Source: Coriobacteriaceae bacterium
GTDB lineage: Bacteria > Actinomycetota > Coriobacteriia > Coriobacteriales > Coriobacteriaceae
DNA: 64,000 nt
Assembly: GCA_025992855.1 (NCBI GenBank)
Contig: DAJPGB010000001.1
Span: forward strand, 1,240,001 to 1,304,000
Direction: 5' to 3'
A model generated the notes under the pieces. That model worked only from the letters and a program-made list of their open reading frames with translations. It was not told the origin of the DNA and ran no database searches. This document shows, in pieces, positions 25,264-33,755 of the stretch (position 1 is the first letter of the stretch; each line of letters begins with the position of its first letter). Position numbers and translations under genes: made by a program.

Positions 25264-26505
25264 ATGACGAAAGGTCTGCACGTGCCTTCCGAGATCGGCA
25301 AGCTCAGGAAGGTCTGCCTGCACCGTCCCGGCGACGAGCTCCTCAACCTGCCGCCCGACGAGCTCGAGCGACTCCTGTTCGACGACGTCCCGTTCCTGGA
25401 GGTCGCGCAGCAGGAGCACGACACCTTCGCCCAGATCCTGAGGGACCAGGGCGTGGAGGTCCTCTATCTCGAGAACCTCGTCGCCGAGGTGTTCGACCAG
25501 GTCCCCGGCGCCCGCGCCGAGTTCACCGACCAGTACATCGCCGAGGCCGGCATCCGCGGCCAGCACATGCCGCAGATCGTCCGCGAGAAGCTGGACTCCA
25601 TCGAGGACAACCTCGAGTTCGTCAAGAAGACCATGGCCGGCATGACCAAGTCCGAGATCGACATGCCCCTCACGGCGTCCACGACCCTCGACTCCCTGGT
25701 CAACTCCGAGTCCGAGTCCGACCTGATCATCGACCCGATGCCCAACCTCTACTTCACCCGCGACCCGTTCGCGGTCGTCGGCGAGGGCGTCAACCTCAAC
25801 CGCATGTACTCGGTCACCCGCAACCGCGAGACCCTGTACGGCAAGTACATCTTCAAGTACCACCCCGACTACAAGGACGTCTCGCTGTACTTCCGCCGCG
25901 ACTGCCAGTTCCACACCGAGGGCGGCGACGTGCTGAACATCAACGAGAAGACCCTCGCCGTCGGCATCTCCCAGCGCACCCAGGCCGCCGCGATCGACGT
26001 CATGGCCCAGAACATCTTCTGGAACTCCGACTCCAAGGTCGAGCGCATCCTGGCCTTCGACATCCCGGTCTCGCGCGCCTTCATGCACCTCGACACGGTC
26101 TTCACCCAGATCGACGTCGATAAGTTCACGATCCACCCCGCCATCATGGGCACCCTGCGCGTCTACGAGCTGACCGCCGGCAAGAACCCGGGCGACGTGA
26201 ACATCCGCCTGATCGAGGACACCCTCGAGCACGTCCTGGAGGACGCCACCGGCGTCGACCAGGTCAAGCTGATCCCCTGCGGCGGCGGCGACCCGATCGC
26301 GGCCTCCCGCGAGCAGTGGAACGACGGCTCCAACACCCTGTGCGTCGAGCCCGGCAAGATCTGCGTCTACGCCCGCAACACCGTCACCAACGACGTGCTG
26401 TACAAGGAGGGCCTGGACCTTCTCGTCGTGCCCTCCGCCGAGCTCTCCCGCGGCCGCGGCGGCCCGCGCTGCATGAGCATGCCCTTCTGGCGCGAGGACC
26501 TCTAA
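25264..26505 (+). CDS. arcA: Arginine deiminase, copy 2
   Basis: A second 413-residue arginine deiminase with the same coding sequence as copy 1, including all silent positions. Identity runs from 25240 to 26506 and stops within one base of the coding end, while both flanks differ. This copy heads the rest of the ADI cluster: ornithine carbamoyltransferase 105 nt downstream, then the carrier. All catalytic motifs (FTRDP, HTEGGD, Cys403) are intact. Exact identity of a paralogue with divergent flanks points to recent duplication or gene conversion. Confidence 0.97.
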   Translation: MTKGLHVPSEIGKLRKVCLHRPGDELLNLPPDELERLLFDDVPFLEVAQQEHDTFAQILRDQGVEVLYLENLVAEVFDQVPGARAEFTDQYIAEAGIRGQHMPQIVREKLDSIEDNLEFVKKTMAGMTKSEIDMPLTASTTLDSLVNSESESDLIIDPMPNLYFTRDPFAVVGEGVNLNRMYSVTRNRETLYGKYIFKYHPDYKDVSLYFRRDCQFHTEGGDVLNINEKTLAVGISQRTQAAAIDVMAQNIFWNSDSKVERILAFDIPVSRAFMHLDTVFTQIDVDKFTIHPAIMGTLRVYELTAGKNPGDVNIRLIEDTLEHVLEDATGVDQVKLIPCGGGDPIAASREQWNDGSNTLCVEPGKICVYARNTVTNDVLYKEGLDLLVVPSAELSRGRGGPRCMSMPFWREDL

Positions 26506-26517
26506 GTCTTTCCGTTT

Positions 26518-26565
26518 CCGGTGCGGTCCCCCTACAACCGCACCGGCTTCGCCCGTTAAACGGGC
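26518..26565 (+). terminator. Two hairpins between arcA copy 2 and argF
   Basis: CCGGTGCGGT/ACCGCACCGG (26518-26546) is followed closely by GCCCGTTAAACGGGC (26551-26565). Neither has a strong T-run, so partial termination or mRNA processing between arcA and the carbamoyltransferase gene is possible. Confidence 0.5.
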
Positions 26566-26610
26566 AACACTAATACTTACGTAATTCATTTCTTCGAAAG
26601 GAATCGAACC

Positions 26611-27606
26611 ATGGGTGTTAACCTCTCCGGCCGTAGCTTCCTCAAGCTTCTCGACCTCACCACCGAGGAGATCGAGTACCTGCTCAAGCTTTCCAAGAAC
26701 TTCAAGGATATGAAGCGCGCTGGCGTTCCGCACCGCTATCTCGAGGGCAAGAACATCGTTCTGCTCTTCCAGAAGACCTCCACTCGTACCCGCTGCGCCT
26801 TCGAGGTCGGCGGCATGGATCTGGGCATGGGCGTCACCTACCTCGATCCGGGTTCGTCGCAGATGGGCAAGAAGGAGTCCATCGAGGACACCGCCCGCGT
26901 TCTCGGCCGCATGTATGACGGCATCGAGTTCCGTGGCTTTGCCCAGGACGACGTCGAGGAGCTCGCTGCTAAGTCCGGCGTGCCTGTCTGGAACGGCCTG
27001 ACCACCGAGTGGCATCCCACCCAGATGCTCGCCGACATCCTGACCGTCCAGGAGAACTTCAATTACGACATCAAGGGCAAGACTCTCGTCTTCATGGGCG
27101 ACTGCAAGAACAACGTTGCTCGCTCCCTCATGGTCGTCTGCTCCAAGCTCGGTATGAACTTCGTGGCCTGCGGCCCCGAGGAGTGCATGCCCGCTGACGA
27201 CGTCATCGAGGCCTGCAAGCCCATCGCCGAGGCCAACGGCTGCACCATCAAGCTGACCACCGACGTCAAGGACGGCGTCACCGGTGCCGACGTTATCTAC
27301 ACCGACGTGTGGGTCTCCATGGGCGAGCCCGACGAGGTCTGGGCCGAGCGCATCGCTCAGCTTACCCCGTATCGTGTTACCTCCGAGGTCATGGCTATGG
27401 CCAACCCGGGTGCCATCTTCCTGCACTGCCTGCCCAGCTTCCACGACACCAACACCACGATTGGCGCAGAGAAGTGCGAGCAGTTCGGCATCACCGAGCA
27501 GGAGGTCACCGACGAGGTCTTCGAGAGCCCCGCTTCCAAGGTCTTCGACGAGGCCGAGAACCGCATGCACACCATCAAGGCTGTCATGTACGCCACGCTC
27601 AAGTAA
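26611..27606 (+). CDS. arcB: Ornithine carbamoyltransferase, catabolic context
   Basis: A 331-residue ornithine carbamoyltransferase. The carbamoyl-phosphate loop STRTRC is near residue 55, HPTQ near residue 135, DCKNN near residue 165 and the ornithine-site HCLPSFHD near residue 272. In this cluster it should run in the catabolic direction, splitting citrulline to ornithine and carbamoyl phosphate. It would be called argF in a biosynthetic context. GAAAGGAA precedes the ATG and a terminator follows. Confidence 0.95.
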   Translation: MGVNLSGRSFLKLLDLTTEEIEYLLKLSKNFKDMKRAGVPHRYLEGKNIVLLFQKTSTRTRCAFEVGGMDLGMGVTYLDPGSSQMGKKESIEDTARVLGRMYDGIEFRGFAQDDVEELAAKSGVPVWNGLTTEWHPTQMLADILTVQENFNYDIKGKTLVFMGDCKNNVARSLMVVCSKLGMNFVACGPEECMPADDVIEACKPIAEANGCTIKLTTDVKDGVTGADVIYTDVWVSMGEPDEVWAERIAQLTPYRVTSEVMAMANPGAIFLHCLPSFHDTNTTIGAEKCEQFGITEQEVTDEVFESPASKVFDEAENRMHTIKAVMYATLK

Positions 27607-27621
27607 GAGCATCTAGCATCT

Positions 27622-27653
27622 CGCTCGGGGTGTCTTGCTGCACACCCCGAGCG
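27622..27653 (+). terminator. Terminator after arcB
   Basis: CGCTCGGGGTGT and its complement pair over 12 bp around an 8-nt loop, followed by GGCTTTGT. Confidence 0.75.
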
Positions 27654-27753
27654 GCTTTGTCTGGTAAATATCTCGCGTCGGGCGGTGGGCACGGCACGGA
27701 AGATCCGCTTAGCGCGAGAAAGTTAAATGATTTATGAAGGGGGGATGAGAACC

Positions 27754-29232
27754 ATGACTGAGACCGCTAAGAAAAAGCGCGGTATGCCTTCATCGTTCAC
27801 CATTCTTCTAGCTCTGCTGGCAATTGTTGCAGTGATTACCGTTATCGTCTCCGGCACGTCCGGCGGCGCGGTTACTGCAGCCCGCTTGAGCGATTTCTGC
27901 ACCGCCCCGATCCTGGGCTTCGCTGACGCTCTGCCCGTCTGCCTCTTCGTTATGATCCTGGGCGGCTTCCTCGGTATGATGACCGAGACCGGCGCTCTGG
28001 ACAACGGCATCGCCGTTCTGGTGCAGAAGCTTAAGGGCAACGAGATCATGCTCGTTCCTGTCCTTATGCTCATCTTCTCCCTCGGTGGTACCACCTATGG
28101 TATGTGCGAGGAGACCGTTCCCTTCTACGCCCTGCTCGCCGCTACCATGATGGCCGCTGGCTTCGACCCCATGGTCGGCGCCGCTACCGTCCTGCTCGGC
28201 GCTGGCTGCGGCTGCCTGGGCTCCACGGTTAACCCGTTCGCCGTCGGCGCTGCCGTCGACGCTCTGACCGGCGTTGGCATTGAGGTCAACCAGTCCATCA
28301 TCATCGGCCTCGGTGCCGTCCTGTGGATTGTCACTACCGCTATGTCCATCGTTTTCGTGATGAACTATGCCAAGAAGGTCAAGGCTGACAAGGGTTCCAC
28401 CATCCTGTCGATGCAGGAGCTCAAGGACGCCGAAGAGGCTCACGGCAAGGCTGCTTCCGAGGTCCACAAGGAGGTCAAGCTCACCGGTCGTCAGAAGGGT
28501 GTTCTGATCGCCTTCGCCTTCACCTTCGTCGTCATGATCGTCGGCTTCATTCCGCTGGCCGATCTCAACGAGGGCGTCGCCAACTTCTTCGACGCTGGCG
28601 CTGTCTACGACGCCGATGGTAACGCCGTCGTCCAGGGCTGGTCTGCCCTGATCACCGGCCTGCCCATTGGCCAGTGGTACTTCGACGAGGCTTCCACCTG
28701 GTTCTTCCTCATGGCCGTCCTGATCGGTATCATCGGTGGCCTGTCCGAGAAGCAGATCGTCAACACCTTCATCACCGGCGCTGCCGACATGATGTCCGTT
28801 GTTCTCGTTATCGCCCTCGCCCGTGGTATCTCCGTCCTCATGGCTAACACCGGCCTCGACGTCTTCGTCCTCGACGCTGCCGCCAATGCCCTGGCTGGCC
28901 TGTCCGGCGTGATCTTCGCTCCCATGAGCTTCCTGGTCTACTTCGGCCTGTCCTTCCTGATCCCCTCGACCTCCGGTATGGCCACCGTCTCCATGCCCAT
29001 CATGGGACCGCTGGCTGTTAAGCTTGGCTTCTCGCCCGAGGTCATGGTCATGATCTTCTCCGCCGCCATCGGTGTCGTGAACCTGTTCACCCCGACTTCC
29101 GGCGCCATCATGGGCGGTCTCGCCCTGGCCAAGATCGAGTGGACGACCTGGCTCAAGTTTGCCCTTAAGCTCATCGTCGCGCTCTCCGTCGTCTGCGCCG
29201 TCATCCTGACCGTCGCCTGCGTGCTGCTCTAA
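27754..29232 (+). CDS. YfcC/DcuC-family carrier, probable arginine-ornithine antiporter
   Basis: A 492-residue membrane protein with about a dozen spans. Start chosen at MTETAKKKRG because the GGGGGG run lies about 9 nt before it; other in-frame ATGs are nearer to it. It belongs to the YfcC family within the DcuC superfamily, with glycine-rich half-sites such as GGTTYGMCEET near residue 120 and the repeat-type PSTSGMATVSMPIMGPL near residue 405. Its place at the end of the ADI cluster suggests arginine/ornithine (or citrulline) exchange; the family also carries dicarboxylates, so this is contextual. Confidence 0.82.
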   Translation: MTETAKKKRGMPSSFTILLALLAIVAVITVIVSGTSGGAVTAARLSDFCTAPILGFADALPVCLFVMILGGFLGMMTETGALDNGIAVLVQKLKGNEIMLVPVLMLIFSLGGTTYGMCEETVPFYALLAATMMAAGFDPMVGAATVLLGAGCGCLGSTVNPFAVGAAVDALTGVGIEVNQSIIIGLGAVLWIVTTAMSIVFVMNYAKKVKADKGSTILSMQELKDAEEAHGKAASEVHKEVKLTGRQKGVLIAFAFTFVVMIVGFIPLADLNEGVANFFDAGAVYDADGNAVVQGWSALITGLPIGQWYFDEASTWFFLMAVLIGIIGGLSEKQIVNTFITGAADMMSVVLVIALARGISVLMANTGLDVFVLDAAANALAGLSGVIFAPMSFLVYFGLSFLIPSTSGMATVSMPIMGPLAVKLGFSPEVMVMIFSAAIGVVNLFTPTSGAIMGGLALAKIEWTTWLKFALKLIVALSVVCAVILTVACVLL

Positions 29233-29413
29233 GTACCCAACGGGTACCCCACGGAAACCTTGACGATCCTGTAAAGGATCACCTGGTCATCGTCTGTCCG
29301 GTGGGGTAAACCCACCGGTAGACTCCTACCTTTAGCCCCCTTCCGTTCCGTGCGCGGGAGGGGGCGCACTTATGTTGCGCGGTTCTACGAACCGCGCAAC
29401 CAGTCGACGCTGC
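29233..29413. other. Intergenic with several hairpins
   Basis: No gene. Stems include GATCC/GGATC near 29265-29280, CCGGTGGG/CCCACCGG at 29298-29318 and a 12-bp perfect stem GTTGCGCGGTTC with its complement at 29374-29400 (3-nt loop). At least one probably terminates the carrier transcript. Confidence 0.5.
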
Positions 29414-29513
29414 GCGCCGCCCAGGACGACAATTTGTCATTCAAAAGGCAAGGCATGACCAAAAGGTCTATGCCTCGCCTTTTTCATGCCAACTTGTACG
29501 TCCTGGACGGCGC
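29414..29513. repeat. Inverted repeat, 15-bp arms, 70-nt spacer
   Basis: Left arm 29414-29428 (GCGCCGCCCAGGACG) and right arm 29499-29513 pair with one mismatch. The spacer of 70 nt holds a terminator-like hairpin, AAAAGGC..AGGCAT-GACC / GGTC..ATGCCT..GCCTTTTT, centred as in the three 69-nt elements. Confidence 0.65.
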
Positions 29514-29661
29514 TCGCTGTCCGTCCTCTGCCTGCGGCGCTTTCCATTGTTGGTGCAGAGGGCGCTTTGCCTACTCTGGCGGGCTTTCGCTGGCTTATGC
29601 TCAACCTGCGACGTTTCCATTATTGATACAAAGGCCAGGTTTGTTTGAACCAAAAAGGGGA
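29514..29661. other. Intergenic, no recognised feature
   Basis: This lies between the 70-nt-spacer inverted repeat and the next one. The ORFs here lack ribosome binding sites and I see no structure of note. Confidence 0.4.
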
Positions 29662-29729
29662 AGTTGCGGTGGAATAGTTCCTGTTTGGCCGTCTTGAGGG
29701 GTTAAACGGGAACTATTTCACCGCAACTT
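29662..29729. repeat. Inverted repeat, 26-bp arms, 16-nt spacer
   Basis: Left arm 29662-29687 (begins AAGTTGCGGTGG) and right arm 29704-29729 pair over 26 bases with two G-U pairs in RNA. The transcript would fold into a long uninterrupted hairpin, about 110 nt before the DUF1846 gene. Confidence 0.75.
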
Positions 29730-29836
29730 ATCGATGGCGTGTTTGGTTGGTGCCAGTTGATTGCTTGGGCGTTGGGGAGGGTCTGCTCCGTTATAATCGC
29801 CTAGAACATTAATTGGAAACGGGACGGGAGCCATAC

Positions 29837-31318
29837 ATGCGCCAGGGTTTCGACAACGCGAAGTATATCGAGCTGCAGGCTGCTCACATTAAGGAGCGCA
29901 TCTCGCAGTTTGGTGGCAAGCTCTATTTGGAGTTTGGCGGTAAGCTGTTCGATGACTATCATGCGAGCCGCGTGCTGCCGGGTTTTGAACCGGACAGCAA
30001 GTTCCGCATGCTCAAGAGCATCGCCGACGATGTCGAGGTTATCATCGCGATCAACGCGAACCACATCGAGAAAAACAAGGCTCGTGGTGACCTTGGCATT
30101 ACCTATGACGAGGACGTTTTGCGCCTGGTCGATCTGTTCCGAGGGAATGGGTTTGCCGTCGCGGCTGTGGTCATCACCCAGTATGCCGGCCAGCCTGCTG
30201 CCGATGTGTTCCGCAACCGCCTGAACGCGCTCGGTATTCCCGCCAAGCTGCACTATCCCATCGAGGGGTATCCGCACGATGTCGATCTGATCGTGTCCGA
30301 CGATGGCTACGGCAAGAACGAGTTTGTCGAGACCACGCGTCCGCTCGTTGTCGTGACGGCACCCGGCCCCGGCTCGGGCAAGCTCGCTACTTGCCTCTCG
30401 CAGCTGTATCACGAGCATAAGCACGGTACCGCCGCCGGCTATGCCAAGTTCGAGACCTTCCCGGTCTGGAATCTTCCTCTGACGCATCCGGTCAATATTG
30501 CCTACGAGGCCGCCACGGCTGACCTCGACGACGCCAATATCATCGATTCGTTCCACCTTGAGGCCTACAACAAGACCACGGTCAACTACAACCGCGACGT
30601 CGAGGCCTTCCCGGTAGTCCGTGCCCTGATGGAAAAGATCCTGGGCAAGAGCCCCTACCAGAGCCCTACGGACATGGGCGTCAATATGGTCGGCTTTGCC
30701 ATCACCGATGACGATGCCTGCCGCGACGCTTCCAAGATGGAGATCGTCCGCCGCTACTTTACCGCGGTCGAAAATGTGCGCCGTACTGGCGTGGGCGATG
30801 AGCAAGTCGACCGTCTCAAGATTATTATGAAGAAAGCCGGCATCGATAAGAACTACTCACCGGCGCGCTCGGCGGCCCTCACCAGGGAGCAACTGACGGG
30901 TGGTCCCGTGGGTGCCATGGTCATGCCAGACGGCTCCGTGGTGACCGGTAAGACCTCCACGCGCCTGGGCGCCGCAAGTTCGCTCATTATGAACGCCCTC
31001 AAGCATGTCTCGGGCGTCGACCTTGAGCTCGAGGTCATTAGCGATGAGGCGATCGAGCCCATCAGCAAGCTCAAGACGCATTTCCTGGGAAGCAAAAACC
31101 CGCGCCTCCACACCGACGAGACGCTTATGGCGTTGTCGATCACCTCGGCCACGAGTGAGACGGCCGCTCGCGTCCTTTCGGGCCTGGAGCAGCTGCGCGG
31201 TTGCGATGCCTTCTTTAGCGTGATCATCTCGCCGACGGACGAGACGGTACTGCGCAAACTGGGTATCAACGTGTGCTGCGAGCCCAAGTTTGAGCGCCGC
31301 GGTTTCTTCCATCGCTAA
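29837..31318 (+). CDS. DUF1846 protein
   Basis: A 493-residue protein of the DUF1846 family (PF08903), recognised by its start MRQGFDNAKYIELQAAHI, by GGKLYLEFGGKLFDDYHA near residue 33 and by FRMLKSIADDVEVIIAI near residue 60. The chosen ATG follows GGGACGGGAG. The family is cytosolic, widespread in anaerobic bacteria and without an established activity. It is transcribed alone and closed by a terminator. Confidence 0.88.
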   Translation: MRQGFDNAKYIELQAAHIKERISQFGGKLYLEFGGKLFDDYHASRVLPGFEPDSKFRMLKSIADDVEVIIAINANHIEKNKARGDLGITYDEDVLRLVDLFRGNGFAVAAVVITQYAGQPAADVFRNRLNALGIPAKLHYPIEGYPHDVDLIVSDDGYGKNEFVETTRPLVVVTAPGPGSGKLATCLSQLYHEHKHGTAAGYAKFETFPVWNLPLTHPVNIAYEAATADLDDANIIDSFHLEAYNKTTVNYNRDVEAFPVVRALMEKILGKSPYQSPTDMGVNMVGFAITDDDACRDASKMEIVRRYFTAVENVRRTGVGDEQVDRLKIIMKKAGIDKNYSPARSAALTREQLTGGPVGAMVMPDGSVVTGKTSTRLGAASSLIMNALKHVSGVDLELEVISDEAIEPISKLKTHFLGSKNPRLHTDETLMALSITSATSETAARVLSGLEQLRGCDAFFSVIISPTDETVLRKLGINVCCEPKFERRGFFHR

Positions 31319-31352
31319 GTTTGAAGCACCGCGGTAATTGCATTGCATTTTG

Positions 31353-31385
31353 GCCGTATCGGGTTAGCGCCCGGTACGGCTTTTT
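31353..31385 (+). terminator. Terminator after DUF1846 gene
   Basis: GCCGTATCGGG pairs with CCCGGTACGGC around TTAGCG (one mismatch), followed by TTTTT. Confidence 0.85.
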
Positions 31386-31574
31386 GATCAATAAAGCGCC
31401 TATTTCGGCGAAAAATAGCTGTTTACCTGCCTAGAAACAATTTGAGCGGTATACAATAACCGTAACTGTTTCATCCTTAGCGGGATGCCACATGATGGAT
31501 ATTACCTGCCATCGTGAGGTGTGTCGGTCGCGCACGGCGCGTTAGATGCTCGTGCTCGGTTTGAGGAGGCTGCT

Positions 31575-31913
31575 ATGGCGGGCAAGGGTCGTGCGAGTGT
31601 CAACGATATGAAGCGTGTCGAGGTGCTGGTGTTGATGGAGATTGACCAGCAAACCGAAGACAATGGCGGGCCGTATGGTTTCTCGCGCAAAACGCTTGCC
31701 GAGCGCGTGGGGGTTTCGCCGTATCGTGCCCGCGCCGCAATCGATCGCTTGGATTCCGAGGGCATGATTGATGTCGTCTCGCGTTATAGCGACGACGGCG
31801 GTCAGCTTGCAAATGGCATTTGCCTCACCGAACGTGGCGAGTGGTATCTTGAGGGCGTCCGTACTGGCATGCTCGTTCAAGAAATGCTTGAGGACGCGGT
31901 TGCTGATCGATAG
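31575..31913 (+). CDS. Small winged-helix DNA-binding protein
   Basis: A 112-residue protein; the ATG is five bases after GAGGAGG. The predicted fold is one winged helix: helix EVLVLMEIDQQT, then the recognition region SRKTLAERVGVSPYRARAAIDRLDSEGMI around residues 38-65, and a wing with SRYSDDGGQLANGICLTERGEWYLEG. It resembles MarR/PadR-like single-domain regulators without matching one family clearly. No cofactor site is seen. It lies just upstream of pyrG behind a small terminator; its target is unknown. Confidence 0.65.
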   Translation: MAGKGRASVNDMKRVEVLVLMEIDQQTEDNGGPYGFSRKTLAERVGVSPYRARAAIDRLDSEGMIDVVSRYSDDGGQLANGICLTERGEWYLEGVRTGMLVQEMLEDAVADR

Positions 31914-31937
31914 CAGCATGTAACCCTTGCCATAGCG

Positions 31938-31967
31938 ACGCCGCCTGGGCAACCGGACGGCGTTTTG
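31938..31967 (+). terminator. Terminator after winged-helix gene
   Basis: ACGCCG and CGGCGT pair across 14 nt, followed by TTTGTTT. Confidence 0.6.
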
Positions 31968-32091
31968 TTTCGAGATGGAGAAATGCGATTGCGCGTAAGA
32001 AAAAATGCGTGCGGCGCGCGTCGCGAGTATTACAATGAAGACCCGTAAGATGTGTATGGACAACTTCTACGGGAAGCGCAGGTAACTCAAT

Positions 32092-33753
32092 ATGACCAAG
32101 CATGTGTTCGTGACCGGCGGCGTGGTTTCGTCTCTGGGCAAGGGTATTACCGCGGCCTCGCTGGGCCGTCTGCTCAAGTCGCGCGGCTACAAGGTAACGA
32201 TGCAAAAGGCCGACCCGTATCTGAACGTCGACCCCGGCACCATGAGCCCGTTCCAGCATGGCGAGGTCTTTGTGACCGAGGACGGCTACGAGTCCGATCT
32301 GGACCTGGGCCACTACGAGCGCTTTATTGACGAGAACCTAACCCGCGATTCCAACTTTACGACTGGTGCCATCTATAAGAGCCTGATCGCCCGCGAACGT
32401 CGCGGTGACTTTTTGGGCGGCACCGTGCAGGTGATCCCGCACGTCACGAACGCCATTAAGGATAAGTTCCGTCGTATTGAGGAACAGACCGGCTCCGACG
32501 TGGTCATCACTGAGTTGGGCGGCACTATCGGTGACATCGAGTCGCAGCCGTTTGTCGAGGCCATCCGCCAGTATCGCAAGGAGGCCGGCCCCGAGAACGT
32601 CTGCTACATCCACGTGTCGCTCGTTCCCTATATCGCCGCCGCCCACGAGGTCAAGACCAAGCCGACGCAGCACTCCGTCAAGGAGCTCCGCAGCTTTGGT
32701 ATCCAGCCCGATATTATCGTTCTGCGCTCCGATCACCATATCGACGATGCCATCCGCGGCAAGATCGCAAGCTTCTGCGACGTCGACACCGACTGCGTCT
32801 TTACCAACGAGGACTGCGCGAGCATCTACGATGTTCCGCAGCTGCTCGCCGAGCAGGACTTTGACCTGCGCATTTGCGAGCGTCTGGGTCTGGACCCGCG
32901 TGAGCGCGACATGAGTCAGTGGAACGAGTTCCTGCGCAAGCAGAACCATGCCAACCAGCACGCCGACAAGGTGAAGATCGCCGTCGTGGGCAAGTATACG
33001 CAGCTGCCCGATGCCTACCTGTCGGTTATCGAGGCCCTGCACCACGCGGGCGTGTTCTACGATCGCCACGTTGACGTGCAGCTGGTCGATGGCGAGAGCC
33101 TCGACGAGCAGAACGTCTCCGAGGTCCTGGGTGACGCCTCGGGCATCTTGGTCCCTGGCGGCTTTGGCAAGCGCGCCCTGGAGGGCAAGATCCTCGCGGC
33201 CGAGTTCGCCCGCGAGCACAAGATTCCGTATCTGGGCATTTGCCTGGGTATGCAGGTAGCCGTGTGCGAGTTCGCCCGCAACGTGGTCGGCCTTGCCGGC
33301 GCCAGCTCTTCCGAGTTCGATCCGGACGGCCCGTATAGTGTCATCGACCTGATGAGCTCGCAGGAGGACGTGACCGAGAAGGGCGGCACCATGCGCCTGG
33401 GCGCCTATCCGTGCAAGCTCGCCGCCGATACCCTCGCGCGCGAGGCATACGGCGAGGAGCTCGTCTACGAGCGTCACCGTCACCGTTTTGAGTTCAACAA
33501 CGCCTTCCGTGACCAGCTCGAGGACGCCGGTCTGGTTATATCGGGTCTTTCGCCTGACGAGCGCCTGGTCGAGATGGTCGAGCTGCCGCGCGACGTGCAT
33601 CCGTGGTATGTGGCAACCCAGGCTCATCCCGAGTTCAAGAGCCGCCCGACCAACCCGCAGCCGCTGTTCCGCGAGTTCGTACGCGCTTCGATCGGCCAGC
33701 ACGAGGGTGTCGACCGTCTGCAGGTGACGCCCATGAACCTCGCTACGGACTAA
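32092..33753 (+). CDS. pyrG: CTP synthase
   Basis: A 553-residue CTP synthase (UTP + glutamine + ATP to CTP). It opens with KHVFVTGGVVSSLGKG, the synthase P-loop region. ELGGTIGDIES lies near residue 140. The glutaminase domain follows from about residue 295, with the nucleophile Cys384 in LGICLGMQ and the HPEF motif near the end. The last 20 residues are an ordinary family tail. The Xer gene starts 2 nt after its stop. Confidence 0.97.
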   Translation: MTKHVFVTGGVVSSLGKGITAASLGRLLKSRGYKVTMQKADPYLNVDPGTMSPFQHGEVFVTEDGYESDLDLGHYERFIDENLTRDSNFTTGAIYKSLIARERRGDFLGGTVQVIPHVTNAIKDKFRRIEEQTGSDVVITELGGTIGDIESQPFVEAIRQYRKEAGPENVCYIHVSLVPYIAAAHEVKTKPTQHSVKELRSFGIQPDIIVLRSDHHIDDAIRGKIASFCDVDTDCVFTNEDCASIYDVPQLLAEQDFDLRICERLGLDPRERDMSQWNEFLRKQNHANQHADKVKIAVVGKYTQLPDAYLSVIEALHHAGVFYDRHVDVQLVDGESLDEQNVSEVLGDASGILVPGGFGKRALEGKILAAEFAREHKIPYLGICLGMQVAVCEFARNVVGLAGASSSEFDPDGPYSVIDLMSSQEDVTEKGGTMRLGAYPCKLAADTLAREAYGEELVYERHRHRFEFNNAFRDQLEDAGLVISGLSPDERLVEMVELPRDVHPWYVATQAHPEFKSRPTNPQPLFREFVRASIGQHEGVDRLQVTPMNLATD

Positions 33754-33755
33754 GG

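Noticed and set aside
25189..27612. 807-codon open frame on the minus strand opposite arcA copy 2 and arcB
   Set aside because: It is antisense to two well-supported genes, is rich in Gly, Val, Asp and Leu as expected from reversed GC-ending codons, and an equal shadow lies opposite arcA copy 1. No ribosome binding site or domain.
29350..29697. 115-codon frame between the carrier and the DUF1846 gene
   Set aside because: It spans several hairpins and an inverted repeat, and has no ribosome binding site or recognisable sequence.
33603..33755. N-terminal extension of the Xer recombinase overlapping pyrG
   Set aside because: The extra 51 codons lie in the out-of-frame end of pyrG, and the protein matches family length from the GTG at 33756.
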